From Arthrobacter sp. SLBN-83 (GTDB taxonomy: Bacteria > Actinomycetota > Actinomycetes > Actinomycetales > Micrococcaceae), in the NCBI RefSeq assembly GCF_006715285.1, contig NZ_VFMX01000001.1:248001-312000 (forward strand): a stretch of DNA of 64,000 bases, written 5' to 3'. The notes under the pieces are model-generated. The model made no database searches and was not told the DNA's origin. It was given only the letters and a program-made list of their open reading frames with translations. Each line of letters opens with the position of its first letter. Position 1 is the stretch's first letter. The position numbers were made by a program, and so were the translations under genes. Shown here one piece after another: positions 45,302 to 54,082 of this stretch.

Positions 45302-45487
45302 CCCCTTCAGGGGTGGGGGGCAACCCTTGCATGCGACAGTCCTTAGAACGACCGTCGGCCTCAGTCGGCCCGGCACGGGTTAATGGCAGGGCCGTTACGG
45401 GGACGTTCGCGACTGCTGGGTTGCGGGCATGGAAGCTGCGTGCCCTATGTTCTGCACAAAGGGGACGATGTAGACGAGAATGTGGAC

Positions 45488-45961
45488 ATGCAGATCCGCG
45501 AACTACGTCCCGCCGACCACCCTGCTCTGGCCGACCTCATCCACGAATGGAAGCCGACAGTGGCAAGAGACTTAGAGTACAAGGGATTCAGCCGGGATCT
45601 TCGCAATCTCGTCCTCACGGAGCAAGACCGCCTGGTTGGCTGGATCCAGGGATGCCACAACTCCAAACTTTGGGAGCAGTTCCACTTTCGCCCGGATCCC
45701 CCGGAGGGGCCGTACTGCTCATTCGTGACCTACCTTTATGTTTGTCGCCTCCAAAGGGAAGGAGGCTTGGGAAAGGCTCTACTCGCAGAGTTCGAAATTG
45801 AGGCTGCACAAAACGGAAACGACTTTATCTGTCTAGACCCTAGCGCGGGCGCCTACGAACGGCCCGTCCATGGCTTCTATCGAAAGCAGCACTACTTTGA
45901 GGCCGGGCATCAGGCAGGGAGTCACAAACATCTAATGGGGAAGCACCTGGGGTGGGCATAA
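45488..45961 (+). CDS. GNAT-family N-acetyltransferase
   Basis: 157 residues from ATG 45488 (MQIRELRPADHPALADL); a GTG two codons upstream is possible. The GNAT fold is indicated by SFVTYLYVCRLQREGGLGKALLAEFEIEA (motif A, acetyl-CoA site with the glycine loop altered to QREGGLGKAL) and the terminal HGFYRKQHY. The substrate is unknown; some relatives acetylate aminoglycosides or peptides. Confidence 0.78.
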   Translation: MQIRELRPADHPALADLIHEWKPTVARDLEYKGFSRDLRNLVLTEQDRLVGWIQGCHNSKLWEQFHFRPDPPEGPYCSFVTYLYVCRLQREGGLGKALLAEFEIEAAQNGNDFICLDPSAGAYERPVHGFYRKQHYFEAGHQAGSHKHLMGKHLGWA

Positions 45962-45967
45962 GGAAGT

Positions 45968-46522
45968 TTAATGGTCCTGGCGATTGCCGAAGGGGCGCAT
46001 GCCACCATGCGCTTCACGGAAGCCGGCTATCATCCGGCGCTCTTCTAGGCCCGGGTCGGCAACCTGCTTCCAGCACACCAAGAACTCGTCCCGGTCCGGA
46101 AGCCGACGGAGGTCTTCGCCGCCAGCATGGTTCGTTCGTGCCCGGTAGATAAAGCCGCGGAACTCTTTGATCCGCTGCCACAGTCCATCCCGCTTTCCGG
46201 TAACATCATCCGCTTTCCGGAGGGGCGCTTTGCCGATGTACAGGACGGTGGCGGCCGGAATCCACCTAGCGGCCATCTCATCTACGGTGGTGAAGGTACT
46301 GCGCTTTGGGTGATCAGGCTTGAGGAATCTGGGTAGGGGGCACGGCTCGTGTGTGACAACGTATACTCCATGGACGTCGGCTGCTCCTCGCGGTCCAAGC
46401 ACATCGGGACGCTCGATATTCTTAAGCGGCCGAGGCGCACTAAAGCCAGCCTGCCGCAGCCCCAGCATACTGAAATCATCCTGAGCCGCCATAGGCTCAT
46501 TCTTACCCGGCCCCAGCACCAT
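45968..46522 (-). CDS. GIY-YIG-like protein
   Basis: 184 residues from ATG 46522, preceded by AGAGGG. The spacing VHGVYVVTHEP, then TVLYIGKAPLRKADDV, RDGLWQRIKEF, ending with LEERRMIAGFREAHGGMRPFGN, matches GIY-YIG nucleases (aromatic strand, YIGKA, Arg helix, Glu, Asn). It differs from the GIY-YIG protein at 26739 and lacks that protein's tail. Convergent with the acetyltransferase. Confidence 0.6.
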   Translation of the reverse strand: MVLGPGKNEPMAAQDDFSMLGLRQAGFSAPRPLKNIERPDVLGPRGAADVHGVYVVTHEPCPLPRFLKPDHPKRSTFTTVDEMAARWIPAATVLYIGKAPLRKADDVTGKRDGLWQRIKEFRGFIYRARTNHAGGEDLRRLPDRDEFLVCWKQVADPGLEERRMIAGFREAHGGMRPFGNRQDH

Positions 46523-46755
46523 ACTTAGCACCCTCTGGCCCTGGCACGGAGCGGGGCTTTTGCTAACGAGGACTTCACCGTATGAAGGGCTTATCGAATC
46601 CCTATGCCACGGCACAGGTCATGGCGGCAGAGCATCAAAACGCAGCCGACACGACTTACTTCTACGTCACTCGGAAGCATGGACTCTGTGTTCTCTACAG
46701 CGCGTCTGCGAAGCTCCGACTCTTCGGCGGCAGTCATCATCCGTAGTTCGGCCAG

Positions 46756-47227
46756 CTAGTAGTGCTCGGCCTGCTGCGGCGGTTCAAACACGTCCACGAG
46801 CCGGTCAACGACGCCACGATCGTCGCTATACACATGCGAGCGGTCGAAGTCGAGGTTAGGCTTACCCAGCTCAGCCGCCGGGAGCGTGAGTTCCACCAAT
46901 ATTCCATCCGATGAAACGGTGAAATCGTCTTCCCACGGACTTGACATGTCGACGTAGCGTCGAGGACGCCAGCCGCGACGTATAGTGTCCGGCGGCCGCC
47001 ATGAAGTCTGCCATGGCACCGTCAGCATCGTCCGTGTCGACGGCCGTCTCAAAAGTTCCGGCTGCAGCATGGTACTCGCCAACGGCCTGGACCGATTTGA
47101 GGAGCACAGTCTAACTGTCGTCCCGGTCCGACAACGGATTTTATCGGGCTGCGCCGGCTACACTGAGTCCGGCCAGCGCAACCAATGCCATGAGACCAAG
47201 CGGCTTCACTACTTTTGATGTCGGCAC
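46756..47227 (-). pseudogene. DUF4230-like protein, multiply frameshifted
   Basis: The proposed start is GTG 47227 with AAGGAAA upstream, then one membrane helix (LGLMALVALAGLSVAG), a stop, TVLLKSVQAVGEYHAAAGTF and ETAVDTDDADGAMADFM, a short piece VAAGVLDAT in another frame, and VSSDGILVELTLPAAELG and LDFDRSHVYSDDRGVVDRL in a third. Together these follow the DUF4230 layout. At least one nonsense and two frame changes are needed, so this is true decay. Confidence 0.6.
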
Positions 47228-47542
47228 TAAATTTTCCTTGTTCAGCGAGCGGCGCGGCTGCCAGCCGGCGCCAATATCCTCCGGATCCACGTCCACGACC
47301 CGAGTCAATCCTTCATCAACTACGTCATGCTCATCACGGACTCGCTTTACCAAGTGACGTATCAATAAGGCTTCATCGTCGGCTAACTGCGGGTGCTGGC
47401 TACGGGCGCTTAGACCTAGAGCGATTTCGATGACGACTGCAAGTGGGACGCCCACCAAAGTGATCCTGATCTCTATGTGTTTGCGTTGGAGGAGAAATAT
47501 ACCCACCACGGGCAAGCTCTTAGCCGCGAGTGAGGACCCCAC
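47141..47542 (-). CDS. Hypothetical membrane protein
   Basis: The frame encodes two hydrophobic segments (LPVVGIFLLQ; ITLVGVPLAVVIEIALGLS) and a conserved-looking charged tail (LADDEALLIRHLVKRVRDEH; VVDVDPEDIGAGW). It reads on into the DUF4230 leader, so its original stop is probably lost or the start of the next gene shares its frame. The start at GTG 47542 is arbitrary. Confidence 0.4.
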   Translation of the reverse strand: MGSSLAAKSLPVVGIFLLQRKHIEIRITLVGVPLAVVIEIALGLSARSQHPQLADDEALLIRHLVKRVRDEHDVVDEGLTRVVDVDPEDIGAGWQPRRSLNKENLVPTSKVVKPLGLMALVALAGLSVAGAAR

Positions 47543-47657
47543 CCGAATAGAAGCGCTCGATCAGAGGTCGCCTCACGGCAGGGACTGCTTTAGTTACGCC
47601 TTCACGGATCATCTCGCCGCTCTTGATGGTAAAGGCAACCCGGATAAGCTTCCACAT
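47520..47657 (-). CDS. Possible 45-aa protein or gene fragment
   Basis: ATG 47657 opens MWKLIRVAFTIKSGEMIREG and ends at FYSGGVLTRG. Amino-acid make-up looks protein-like, but there is no clear ribosome site or family. It may be the front part of the membrane protein in the adjacent frame. Confidence 0.3.
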   Translation of the reverse strand: MWKLIRVAFTIKSGEMIREGVTKAVPAVRRPLIERFYSGGVLTRG

Positions 47658-47706
47658 GTCGTCGGGATCTGAGAGGTCCAGCGGGACGCAGTAGAGTACG
47701 GCGAGA

Positions 47707-48072
47707 ATGGCCGTTTACGACCAGCGTGCCCAGAGCGGTTTGGAGAAACTGGGTCTCGTACTGTTGGCAGCTCGCGGAAGATACGCCCGCTTCATGGGAC
47801 TGGTCGAAAACATGCAAGAAACGGCGAGACAGAACGGACATGATTGGACGGCTAGGGACGTTGATTTGGCCCTGTACTGGCATGGACGTAATAGGTGTCC
47901 AGCAGCTAAGAAGCTGAAGGCCTCCATGACTCACCGGCAGTCCGCCGCCGGCAAGGGGTGTGTCCGGCTAATGCCAGACGCACCCCTTCCGTCAATCAAC
48001 ATGCGAGTGGTCAACGGATTCTTTTTCACTCGACGAGCACGGACTGTTTGTCAGCGTCCGATGCCTGCATAG
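47707..48072 (+). CDS. Hypothetical protein or fragment at island edge
   Basis: 121 codons from ATG 47707, preceded by GGCGAGA. The first ~80 residues look like a real C-terminal domain (YDQRAQSGLEKLGLVLLAA, HDWTARDVDLALYWHGRN). An in-frame stop lies 5 codons upstream of the ATG. The tail runs over the permease terminator and stop, which suggests that the natural end was lost. Possibly the remains of a longer gene cut by the island's right border. Confidence 0.4.
   Translation: MAVYDQRAQSGLEKLGLVLLAARGRYARFMGLVENMQETARQNGHDWTARDVDLALYWHGRNRCPAAKKLKASMTHRQSAAGKGCVRLMPDAPLPSINMRVVNGFFFTRRARTVCQRPMPA
47953..47988 (-). terminator. Terminator downstream of amino-acid permease
   Basis: AAGGGGTGTGTC pairs with GACGCACCCCTT (one G-U) around a 12-base loop, 38 bases past the permease stop. 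Confidence 0.65.
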
Positions 48073-49438
48073 TAGCCGCGGTCTTCCTGGACCTGTGGTT
48101 CACCCAGCACCCCACCGCCAGCAGCACCACAAGTCCGAACGTGCTGAGCAGCTGCGGACGGGAATCCTCCCCGAGGAAGCCCACCGTGAAGATCGCCGCG
48201 AGGATCAGCAGGCCAAGGCCCGTCAGCCAAGGGAAGCCGGGCATCCGCAGGGGAAGCGCCGTGCCCTCGCGGTCTGCGCGGAGGCGGAGCGCCAGCTGGG
48301 CCAGGAGCGCGGACGTCCACACCAGCAGGCACGTCGAGCCGACAATATTGAGCAGAACAGGAAGAACCATCTCAGGGAAGGCCAGCTCCAGCACCACCGT
48401 GACAACGCCGAACGCAACGCTAGCCAGTACCGCAACCACCGGCACCCGAGCCGTCGATACCAAAGCGAGCCAACTCGGCGCTTCGCCGCGCTCCGCAAGC
48501 GAGAACGCCATGCGGGAGGCACCGTAGAGGTTTGCGTTCAATGCGGAGAGCAGTGCCGCGACAGCAACCAGGGTGATGGCGGTGGCCGCACCCGGCATGC
48601 CTGCAGCATCCAGCACCGCGGCGAACGGGCTCTTCAGCCCCGCCGAACCCACAGGAACCACCGCGGCGATGACGAAGATGGCACCAATGTAGAACACCAG
48701 GATGCGCCACAGAACCGTCCGGACCGCCTTCTTCACGCTGCGTGCAGGCTCAGCCGTCTCGGCCGCCGCCACGGACACAATCTCGGTGCCGCCGAACGCA
48801 AACGCCACAACGAACAGCGCCGTCGCAATCCCGGCAAAACCGCTCGGCGCGAAGCCCTCCCCCATGAAGTTGGCCAGGCCCGGCGACCGCACGCCCGGCA
48901 GCCAGCCGAACAGCAGCGCGAAGCCCACCAGGAGGAACCCGACGATCGCCGCTACCTTCAGCAGCGCGAACCAGAACTCGAACTCGCCAAAGTTCTTCAC
49001 GCTGGTGAGATTCACGGCGGTGAGCACCACGATGAACACGAAGGCCATCAGCCACACCGGCAGCGCCGGGAAGATGGTGGCCAGCAGGCCGGCCGCACCG
49101 AGTGCCTCGGCGGCGATGACCACCACGAGCTGGATCCACCAGAGCCAGCCGACCGTGGCGCCGGCCACCGGCCCGTAGGCCTTGGCGGTGTAGACGGAGA
49201 AGGCGCCGCTGTCCGGGTTGGCGGCGGCCATCTCGCCCAGCGCCCACATCACCAGGATGATGAGCGTGCCGGCCAAAAGGTAGGAGATCAGCACCGCCGG
49301 ACCGGCGGCCTGGATGCCGGCACCGGAGCCGATGAACAGGCCCGCGCCGATGGCGCTGCCCAGGCCCATCATGGTCAGCTGCCGGGGTTTGAGGGCCGCG
49401 CCGAGCGCGCGGGCAGACGTCGTTGTCTGGTGTTCCAT
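48026..49438 (-). CDS. Amino-acid permease (APC superfamily)
   Basis: 470 residues, twelve predicted helices. The family signature is at the start: GLGSAIGAGLFIGSG and EMAAANPDSGAFSVYTAKAYG. It imports amino acids by proton symport; the closest types are aromatic/GABA-type permeases, but specificity is not readable. AGAGGAATCCCC precedes the ATG. It lies 43 bases after the aminotransferase on the same strand, so one transcript is likely. Confidence 0.9.
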   Translation of the reverse strand: MEHQTTTSARALGAALKPRQLTMMGLGSAIGAGLFIGSGAGIQAAGPAVLISYLLAGTLIILVMWALGEMAAANPDSGAFSVYTAKAYGPVAGATVGWLWWIQLVVVIAAEALGAAGLLATIFPALPVWLMAFVFIVVLTAVNLTSVKNFGEFEFWFALLKVAAIVGFLLVGFALLFGWLPGVRSPGLANFMGEGFAPSGFAGIATALFVVAFAFGGTEIVSVAAAETAEPARSVKKAVRTVLWRILVFYIGAIFVIAAVVPVGSAGLKSPFAAVLDAAGMPGAATAITLVAVAALLSALNANLYGASRMAFSLAERGEAPSWLALVSTARVPVVAVLASVAFGVVTVVLELAFPEMVLPVLLNIVGSTCLLVWTSALLAQLALRLRADREGTALPLRMPGFPWLTGLGLLILAAIFTVGFLGEDSRPQLLSTFGLVVLLAVGCWVNHRSRKTAATMQASDADKQSVLVE

Positions 49439-49481
49439 GGGGATTCCTCTTACTTGTTAGGTGGAACGGAAGGAGAAAAGG

Positions 49482-50591
49482 TCAGGAAGTTGTCAGAGGC
49501 GCGTATGCTGCGAGGAGCCTGAGCACGCGGTCGTTGGAGGCAGGGTCGGCCACGGTGATCCGCAGGCCGTCGCCCTGGTACGCGCGGACCAGGATGCCTG
49601 CGGCGTCGAACGCATCCACGAGCAAGGCCAGAAGCGGGGCGTCGGCGCGAATCCAGAGGAAGTTACCCTGGCTCGGCTGCAGCGTCCAGCCCTGGGCCTC
49701 CAGCTCCGCCGCCCTCCGGGCACGCTCCTGCTTCACCAGGGAAACCCTCGCTGCCATCTCCTCCCCCGCGTCCAGCGACGCGATGGCCGCCTTCTGCGCC
49801 AGCGCGCTCACGGCGAACGGCAGGGCGGTGCGCCGCAGACCCTCGGCGATTGCCGCCGTCGTAATGGCATACCCGACGCGCAGGCCGGCGAGCCCGTACG
49901 CCTTGGAGAAGGTGCGCAGGATGCAGACGTTCGGGTGCCTGCGGTAGAGCGCCAGGGAGTCGGGGCCGCTGCCGGCGTCGGCGTACTCCACGTAGGCCTC
50001 GTCGATCACCACCAGGATGTCGGAGCCGACGGACTGCAGGAAGGCCTCGAGGCGGCCGTGGTTGATCGGCACGCCGGTGGGGTTGTTGGGGGTGCAGAGC
50101 AGGATCACCCTGGTGCGCTCGGTGACGGCGGCGGCCATGGCGTCAAGGTCGTGGCCCTCGGCGTCATCCAGCGGGACGCGGACCGGCCGGGCGCCGGCCA
50201 GCTCCACCAGGATGGGGTACGCCTCAAAGGAGCGCCACGCGAACACCACTTCATCCCCGGCGTCGCACAGTCCGGTGATGATCTGCTGCAGGACGCCCAC
50301 GCTGCCGGGCCCCACCGCCACCTCGTCCGCGGTGACGCCCAGGTGCCGGGCGATCCGTTCGCGGAGTTCGACGGCGGCCATGTCCGGGTAGCGGTTCATC
50401 CTGCCGGCCGCCTCGGCCACCGCGGCGGTGGCAGCGGGCAGGGGCTCGTAGTGGCTTTCGTTGCTGGCGAGGGCGGCGATGTCCGCGCCGAGGCTGCGCC
50501 GGCCAGGGACGTAGGCCGGAAGGCCGGTGACCGCGGCGCGCAGGGTGGGCAGCGCTGTCTCGGGTTCGGCCAGGAGTTGTTCACGGGTCAT
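49482..50591 (-). CDS. HisC-like / aromatic aminotransferase (class I/II PLP)
   Basis: 369 residues. Seen: ASNESHYEPLP near the start, the CTPNNPTGVPI loop, DEAYVEYAD, the PLP lysine in RTFSKAYGLAGLRVGY, and a C-terminal substrate Arg region. The family covers histidinol-phosphate and aromatic aminotransferases. Location with a permease, Lrp regulator and TPP enzyme suggests amino-acid catabolism rather than histidine synthesis. Confidence 0.85.
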   Translation of the reverse strand: MTREQLLAEPETALPTLRAAVTGLPAYVPGRRSLGADIAALASNESHYEPLPAATAAVAEAAGRMNRYPDMAAVELRERIARHLGVTADEVAVGPGSVGVLQQIITGLCDAGDEVVFAWRSFEAYPILVELAGARPVRVPLDDAEGHDLDAMAAAVTERTRVILLCTPNNPTGVPINHGRLEAFLQSVGSDILVVIDEAYVEYADAGSGPDSLALYRRHPNVCILRTFSKAYGLAGLRVGYAITTAAIAEGLRRTALPFAVSALAQKAAIASLDAGEEMAARVSLVKQERARRAAELEAQGWTLQPSQGNFLWIRADAPLLALLVDAFDAAGILVRAYQGDGLRITVADPASNDRVLRLLAAYAPLTTS

Positions 50592-50619
50592 GGAGACCGA
50601 TCATGGAAGTGACCCGGAC

Positions 50620-50643
50620 CACAATGCAAGATACTCTTTTGTG
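50620..50643. promoter_or_regulatory. Candidate Lrp-type dyad between divergent genes
   Basis: CACAA and TTGTG stand 14 bases apart in an AT-richer stretch (24 bases in all), within the 93-base gap between the aminotransferase and Lrp genes. Lrp family sites are loose, so this is only suggestive. Confidence 0.35.
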
Positions 50644-50684
50644 CTTGGGACTTCTGCTCAACTTCTAGTACCTCTGGTGAAAAT

Positions 50685-51188
50685 ATGACCATCACAACAT
50701 CCCGGACACTCGATTCACTCGACGGCAGGATCATCCTTGCCTTGGACAAGGACCCCGAAGCCAGCGCCCTGGCACTCTCCCGGACGCTCGGCGTCGCCCG
50801 CAACACTGTCCACGCCCGGCTGGCGCGGCTGGAGCGCAGCGGCGCGCTCCGCTCCTTCAGCCGCAGGCTGGACCCTGCCGCGCTCGGCTACGAACTGATG
50901 GCCTTCCTCTCCCTGTCGATCAGCCAGACCCGGACGGGCTCGGTGGAGGACGGGCTCGCCGCGATCCCGGAGGTCATCGAGGTGCATGCCACCACCGGCG
51001 ACGCGGACCTCATGGCCAAGGTGGTGGCGCGCGGCACCGCCGACCTCTACCGCATCACCAACGAGATCCTTGAGATCGAAGGAATCGAGCGGACCAGCAC
51101 GGCCATCTCCATCCTGGAACTCATGCCGCCCCGGTACGACGGGCTGATCAGCCGGCTGTCGAAGGAGGAGACCGCCGCTTCAAGCTAA
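50685..51188 (+). CDS. Lrp/AsnC-family regulator
   Basis: 167 residues: HTH (LDSLDGRIILALDKDPEASALALSRTLGVARNTVHARLARLE) followed by the RAM ligand domain (LSLSISQTRTGSVEDGL to ISILELMPPRYDG). It likely senses an amino acid and controls the divergent aminotransferase/permease pair and the TPP enzyme downstream. Confidence 0.9.
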   Translation: MTITTSRTLDSLDGRIILALDKDPEASALALSRTLGVARNTVHARLARLERSGALRSFSRRLDPAALGYELMAFLSLSISQTRTGSVEDGLAAIPEVIEVHATTGDADLMAKVVARGTADLYRITNEILEIEGIERTSTAISILELMPPRYDGLISRLSKEETAASS

Positions 51189-51308
51189 CTTAGGGTGATG
51201 CGCGCCACAAGTGGGCGAATTGGCAGTTCTCCTGCTTCGCTGCTGCCAAAAGTCCCAACCGCGTTTCCGTGTGTTGCCGATCTCGATACCGGGCCGCAGG
51301 ATTCCTGC

Positions 51309-52967
51309 ATGACTTCACTTACCGTCTCCGGCCGCGTGGCACAGGTTCTCAGCAGCTATGTCAGCGACGTCTTCGGCGTCATGGGCAACGGCAACGTCTA
51401 CTTCCTGGACGCCGCGGAGCAGCAGGGCCTGCGCTTCACCCCGGTGCGGCATGAGGGCGCCGCCATCGCCGCGGCCGACGCCTACTACCGCACCTCGGGA
51501 CGGCTCGCCGCAGGCACCACCACCTACGGCCCCGGCTACACCAACGCGCTCACCGCCCTGGCCGAGGCCGTCCAGGCGCAGATCCCCGTCGTGCTGGTCA
51601 CCGGCGACGCCCCCACCAGCGGCGCCCGGCCCTGGGACGTGGACCAGACCGCCATCGCCGCGGGCCTTGGTGCTGCCACTTTCACCGTCACCCGCGATGC
51701 CGCGGGCGCCGTCACCCGGCAGGCGGTGGAGTACGCACTCACCCGGCGCACCGCCGTCGTGCTGGCGATCCCCTACGATCTCGCCGCACTGGAGGCTGCG
51801 GACGAGGACCTTCCGGAGCGGACAGCTTTGGAGGTGACGGACGACGGCGGCACGGACCTTGCGCGGGTGGCCCGCCTTTTGGCTGGTGCACGGCGGCCGC
51901 TGATCCTGGCCGGCCGGGGTGCGCACCTCGCCAGCGCCGGCCCGGCGCTCCGCGAACTCGCCGACCGGCTCGGCGCACTGACTGCCGGAACCGCCCTGGC
52001 GCTCAACCTCCTCAATGGCGAGGGGTACCTGGGCGTGGCCGGCGGTTTCGGCACCGACACCGCGGCCGGCCTCATGGGCGAGGCCGACGTGGTCCTGGTG
52101 GCCGGGGCGAGCCTGAGCCCGTTCACCATGCGGTTCGGGCACCTGCTCGGCCCGAATGCCACGGTCATCCAGATCGACACTGCTGTGGAGCCGACGAATC
52201 CGCGGGTGGATGTGTTTGTTCAGGCGGATGTGAAGGTTGCTGCTGCGCGGCTTCTGTCACTGCTGGATGGTCAGGCTGCTGCCGGCGCATGGCGGGCGGA
52301 GGCTGTCCGGCGTCTTGCCTCTAAACCGGGGCATGCCGCTGGAACCGCTGAGACTGTGGACGGCCGGCTGGATCCGCGTTCTCTCGCCGCCGCGTTGGAC
52401 GCCGTGCTGCCGGAGCGCCGCACGGTGGTCCAGGACGGCGGCCACTTCATCGGCTGGGCGCCCATGTACTGGAACATCCCGCGGCCGCAGGACCTGGTGA
52501 TGGTGGGGACGGCGTTCCAGTCCATCGGGCTTGGGCTTGCGAGTGCAGTTGGGGCAGCCCGTGCCGTGGAGGACGGCCGCACCCTGGTGCTGGCCTCCGG
52601 CGACGGCGGCTTCCTGATGGGCCTGTCCGACTTGGAATCGCTGATCGCTGCCGCCCGCAGCGCGATCGTGGTGATCTACAACGACGCCGCCTACGGTGCC
52701 GAGATCCATCAGTACGGTTCCCAAGGCCTGAATGAGAAACCGATGCTGATTCCCGAGGTGGACTTCAGCGGGGTCGCCCTGGCTTTGGGCGCTGAGTCTG
52801 CCGTCATCCGCACGCTTTCTGATCTGTCGGCGCTTCAGGACTGGATCGATGCCGGAGCCCGTGGGACGTTCGTCGCCGACTGCCGGATCTCGTCCGCTGT
52901 CCGGGCTCCCTGGCTGACAGAGTGGATGGCGGCGACACGAGCAGCGAGGACCGCAGTGGCGGGGTAG
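51309..52967 (+). CDS. Thiamine-pyrophosphate-dependent enzyme (acetolactate synthase/decarboxylase-like)
   Basis: 552 residues from ATG 51309. Three TPP-enzyme domains: the N-terminal PYR domain with catalytic Glu49 (FTPVRHEGAAIAAADAYY), the central domain (LILAGRGAHLASAGPAL), and the PP domain (LASGDGGFLMGLSDLES then IVVIYNDAAYG). It could decarboxylate a 2-oxo acid made by the neighbouring aminotransferase; acetolactate synthase-type or carboligase activity is also possible. The longer frame upstream lacks a ribosome site. Confidence 0.85.
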   Translation: MTSLTVSGRVAQVLSSYVSDVFGVMGNGNVYFLDAAEQQGLRFTPVRHEGAAIAAADAYYRTSGRLAAGTTTYGPGYTNALTALAEAVQAQIPVVLVTGDAPTSGARPWDVDQTAIAAGLGAATFTVTRDAAGAVTRQAVEYALTRRTAVVLAIPYDLAALEAADEDLPERTALEVTDDGGTDLARVARLLAGARRPLILAGRGAHLASAGPALRELADRLGALTAGTALALNLLNGEGYLGVAGGFGTDTAAGLMGEADVVLVAGASLSPFTMRFGHLLGPNATVIQIDTAVEPTNPRVDVFVQADVKVAAARLLSLLDGQAAAGAWRAEAVRRLASKPGHAAGTAETVDGRLDPRSLAAALDAVLPERRTVVQDGGHFIGWAPMYWNIPRPQDLVMVGTAFQSIGLGLASAVGAARAVEDGRTLVLASGDGGFLMGLSDLESLIAAARSAIVVIYNDAAYGAEIHQYGSQGLNEKPMLIPEVDFSGVALALGAESAVIRTLSDLSALQDWIDAGARGTFVADCRISSAVRAPWLTEWMAATRAARTAVAG

Positions 52968-53133
52968 CTGGCCACTACCAGAGATCTTCCGTCACTGCTG
53001 GTCCTAGCGACACTTAGACAGCTACCCGTCGTGTCATCGAGCACCTTGTACGGCTGAAGCACGCGCGTGTTCTCGTCCCACTTGATAGTGCAGTTAGGCT
53101 ACGAAGGCGCCTTTTCGTTTAGTAGGGGGATCT

Positions 53134-54021
53134 TTGCTCGCACAACTTTTGCCGGGGTTCAGGGACTTCCGGACGCCCCTTGTCACCGGCTACCTGTGGT
53201 TGGTGGTCCTCTGGATGTCCGTCGACAGGCCTTTGCCTGATAAGAACGCCAAGGACGGCCTCATGGGTGCCATCAACGCCCTTGGAGAATTCTTTACTCC
53301 GACGGTCTATGTGGCGATTTTGAGTTTCCTGGCTTACGTCATCGGCATGCTCGTTATGGTGGACATCAAGCCAGGTTCCACTGTCCGCCTTTGGCCAAAG
53401 CTCAAGCTTCCCTACGTTTCGAAGAGTGACCGATCGATCATCGAGACCCACGTCGAGTCCGCGTTCCATAGAGCACGAATACGTCAGGCAAGCGGTTACA
53501 AGATCCAGCAAGAGTTCAAGCTCGATGAGCTGCTCCCTTCCGAGGAGCATTACAACGAGTTCCGCATGGACCACGACTACGATGAGCGAGCTATGAACCA
53601 TGCGTATCGTGAGTATTCGCTCAACGAGCTGAAGGATCGGATGGTCGAAGAGGTCATCGCGTCGGTTCCGTCCCTGGCCATCAAGCTTCAAGATAAGAAC
53701 GCACTTCTGTTCGGAAGCTATGACCGAGACAAGTCAGAGTCAGAGTTTCGACTCAGTATCGCTCCCCCACTTGCCGTCCTCTCGCTTCAATTCGTGACAC
53801 TCGGGATGGACAAGCCATTACTGCTGTGGCCTTGGGCTGGATACCTTGGACTTGTTGCCGTCGTCGCGCTTGTTGTGAAGGGATTCCAAAAGCGCTTCAG
53901 CTCAGTCAACGTCGTCGTTACGGCACTAGAAATTGGCACTATTGAATCCCAGATGATTTCTCGACTGGACGCAATTCCAGGTGACAACTACGAAGAAGAA
54001 CCAACGGCGAAGGCAACCTGA
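53134..54021 (+). CDS. Hypothetical membrane protein
   Basis: 295 residues from a TTG start with AGGGGGA upstream. Hydrophobic segments at about 15-30, 57-78, 207-226 and 230-250 flank a charged middle domain (HVESAFHRARIRQAS; HYNEFRMDHDYDERAMNHAY). I do not recognise the family. It stands alone. Confidence 0.65.
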   Translation: MLAQLLPGFRDFRTPLVTGYLWLVVLWMSVDRPLPDKNAKDGLMGAINALGEFFTPTVYVAILSFLAYVIGMLVMVDIKPGSTVRLWPKLKLPYVSKSDRSIIETHVESAFHRARIRQASGYKIQQEFKLDELLPSEEHYNEFRMDHDYDERAMNHAYREYSLNELKDRMVEEVIASVPSLAIKLQDKNALLFGSYDRDKSESEFRLSIAPPLAVLSLQFVTLGMDKPLLLWPWAGYLGLVAVVALVVKGFQKRFSSVNVVVTALEIGTIESQMISRLDAIPGDNYEEEPTAKAT

Positions 54022-54082
54022 TTATTCGTGCAGGCGCGCCCCTGCTCTGGTCTTGTCGTAGGACGGGCCTAGGATTTCTTCC

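Noticed and set aside
26584..47706. Integrated prophage or ICE with integrase
   Set aside because: No integrase, portal, capsid, relaxase or tRNA attachment site is seen. The region is better called a defence/accessory island with gene relics.
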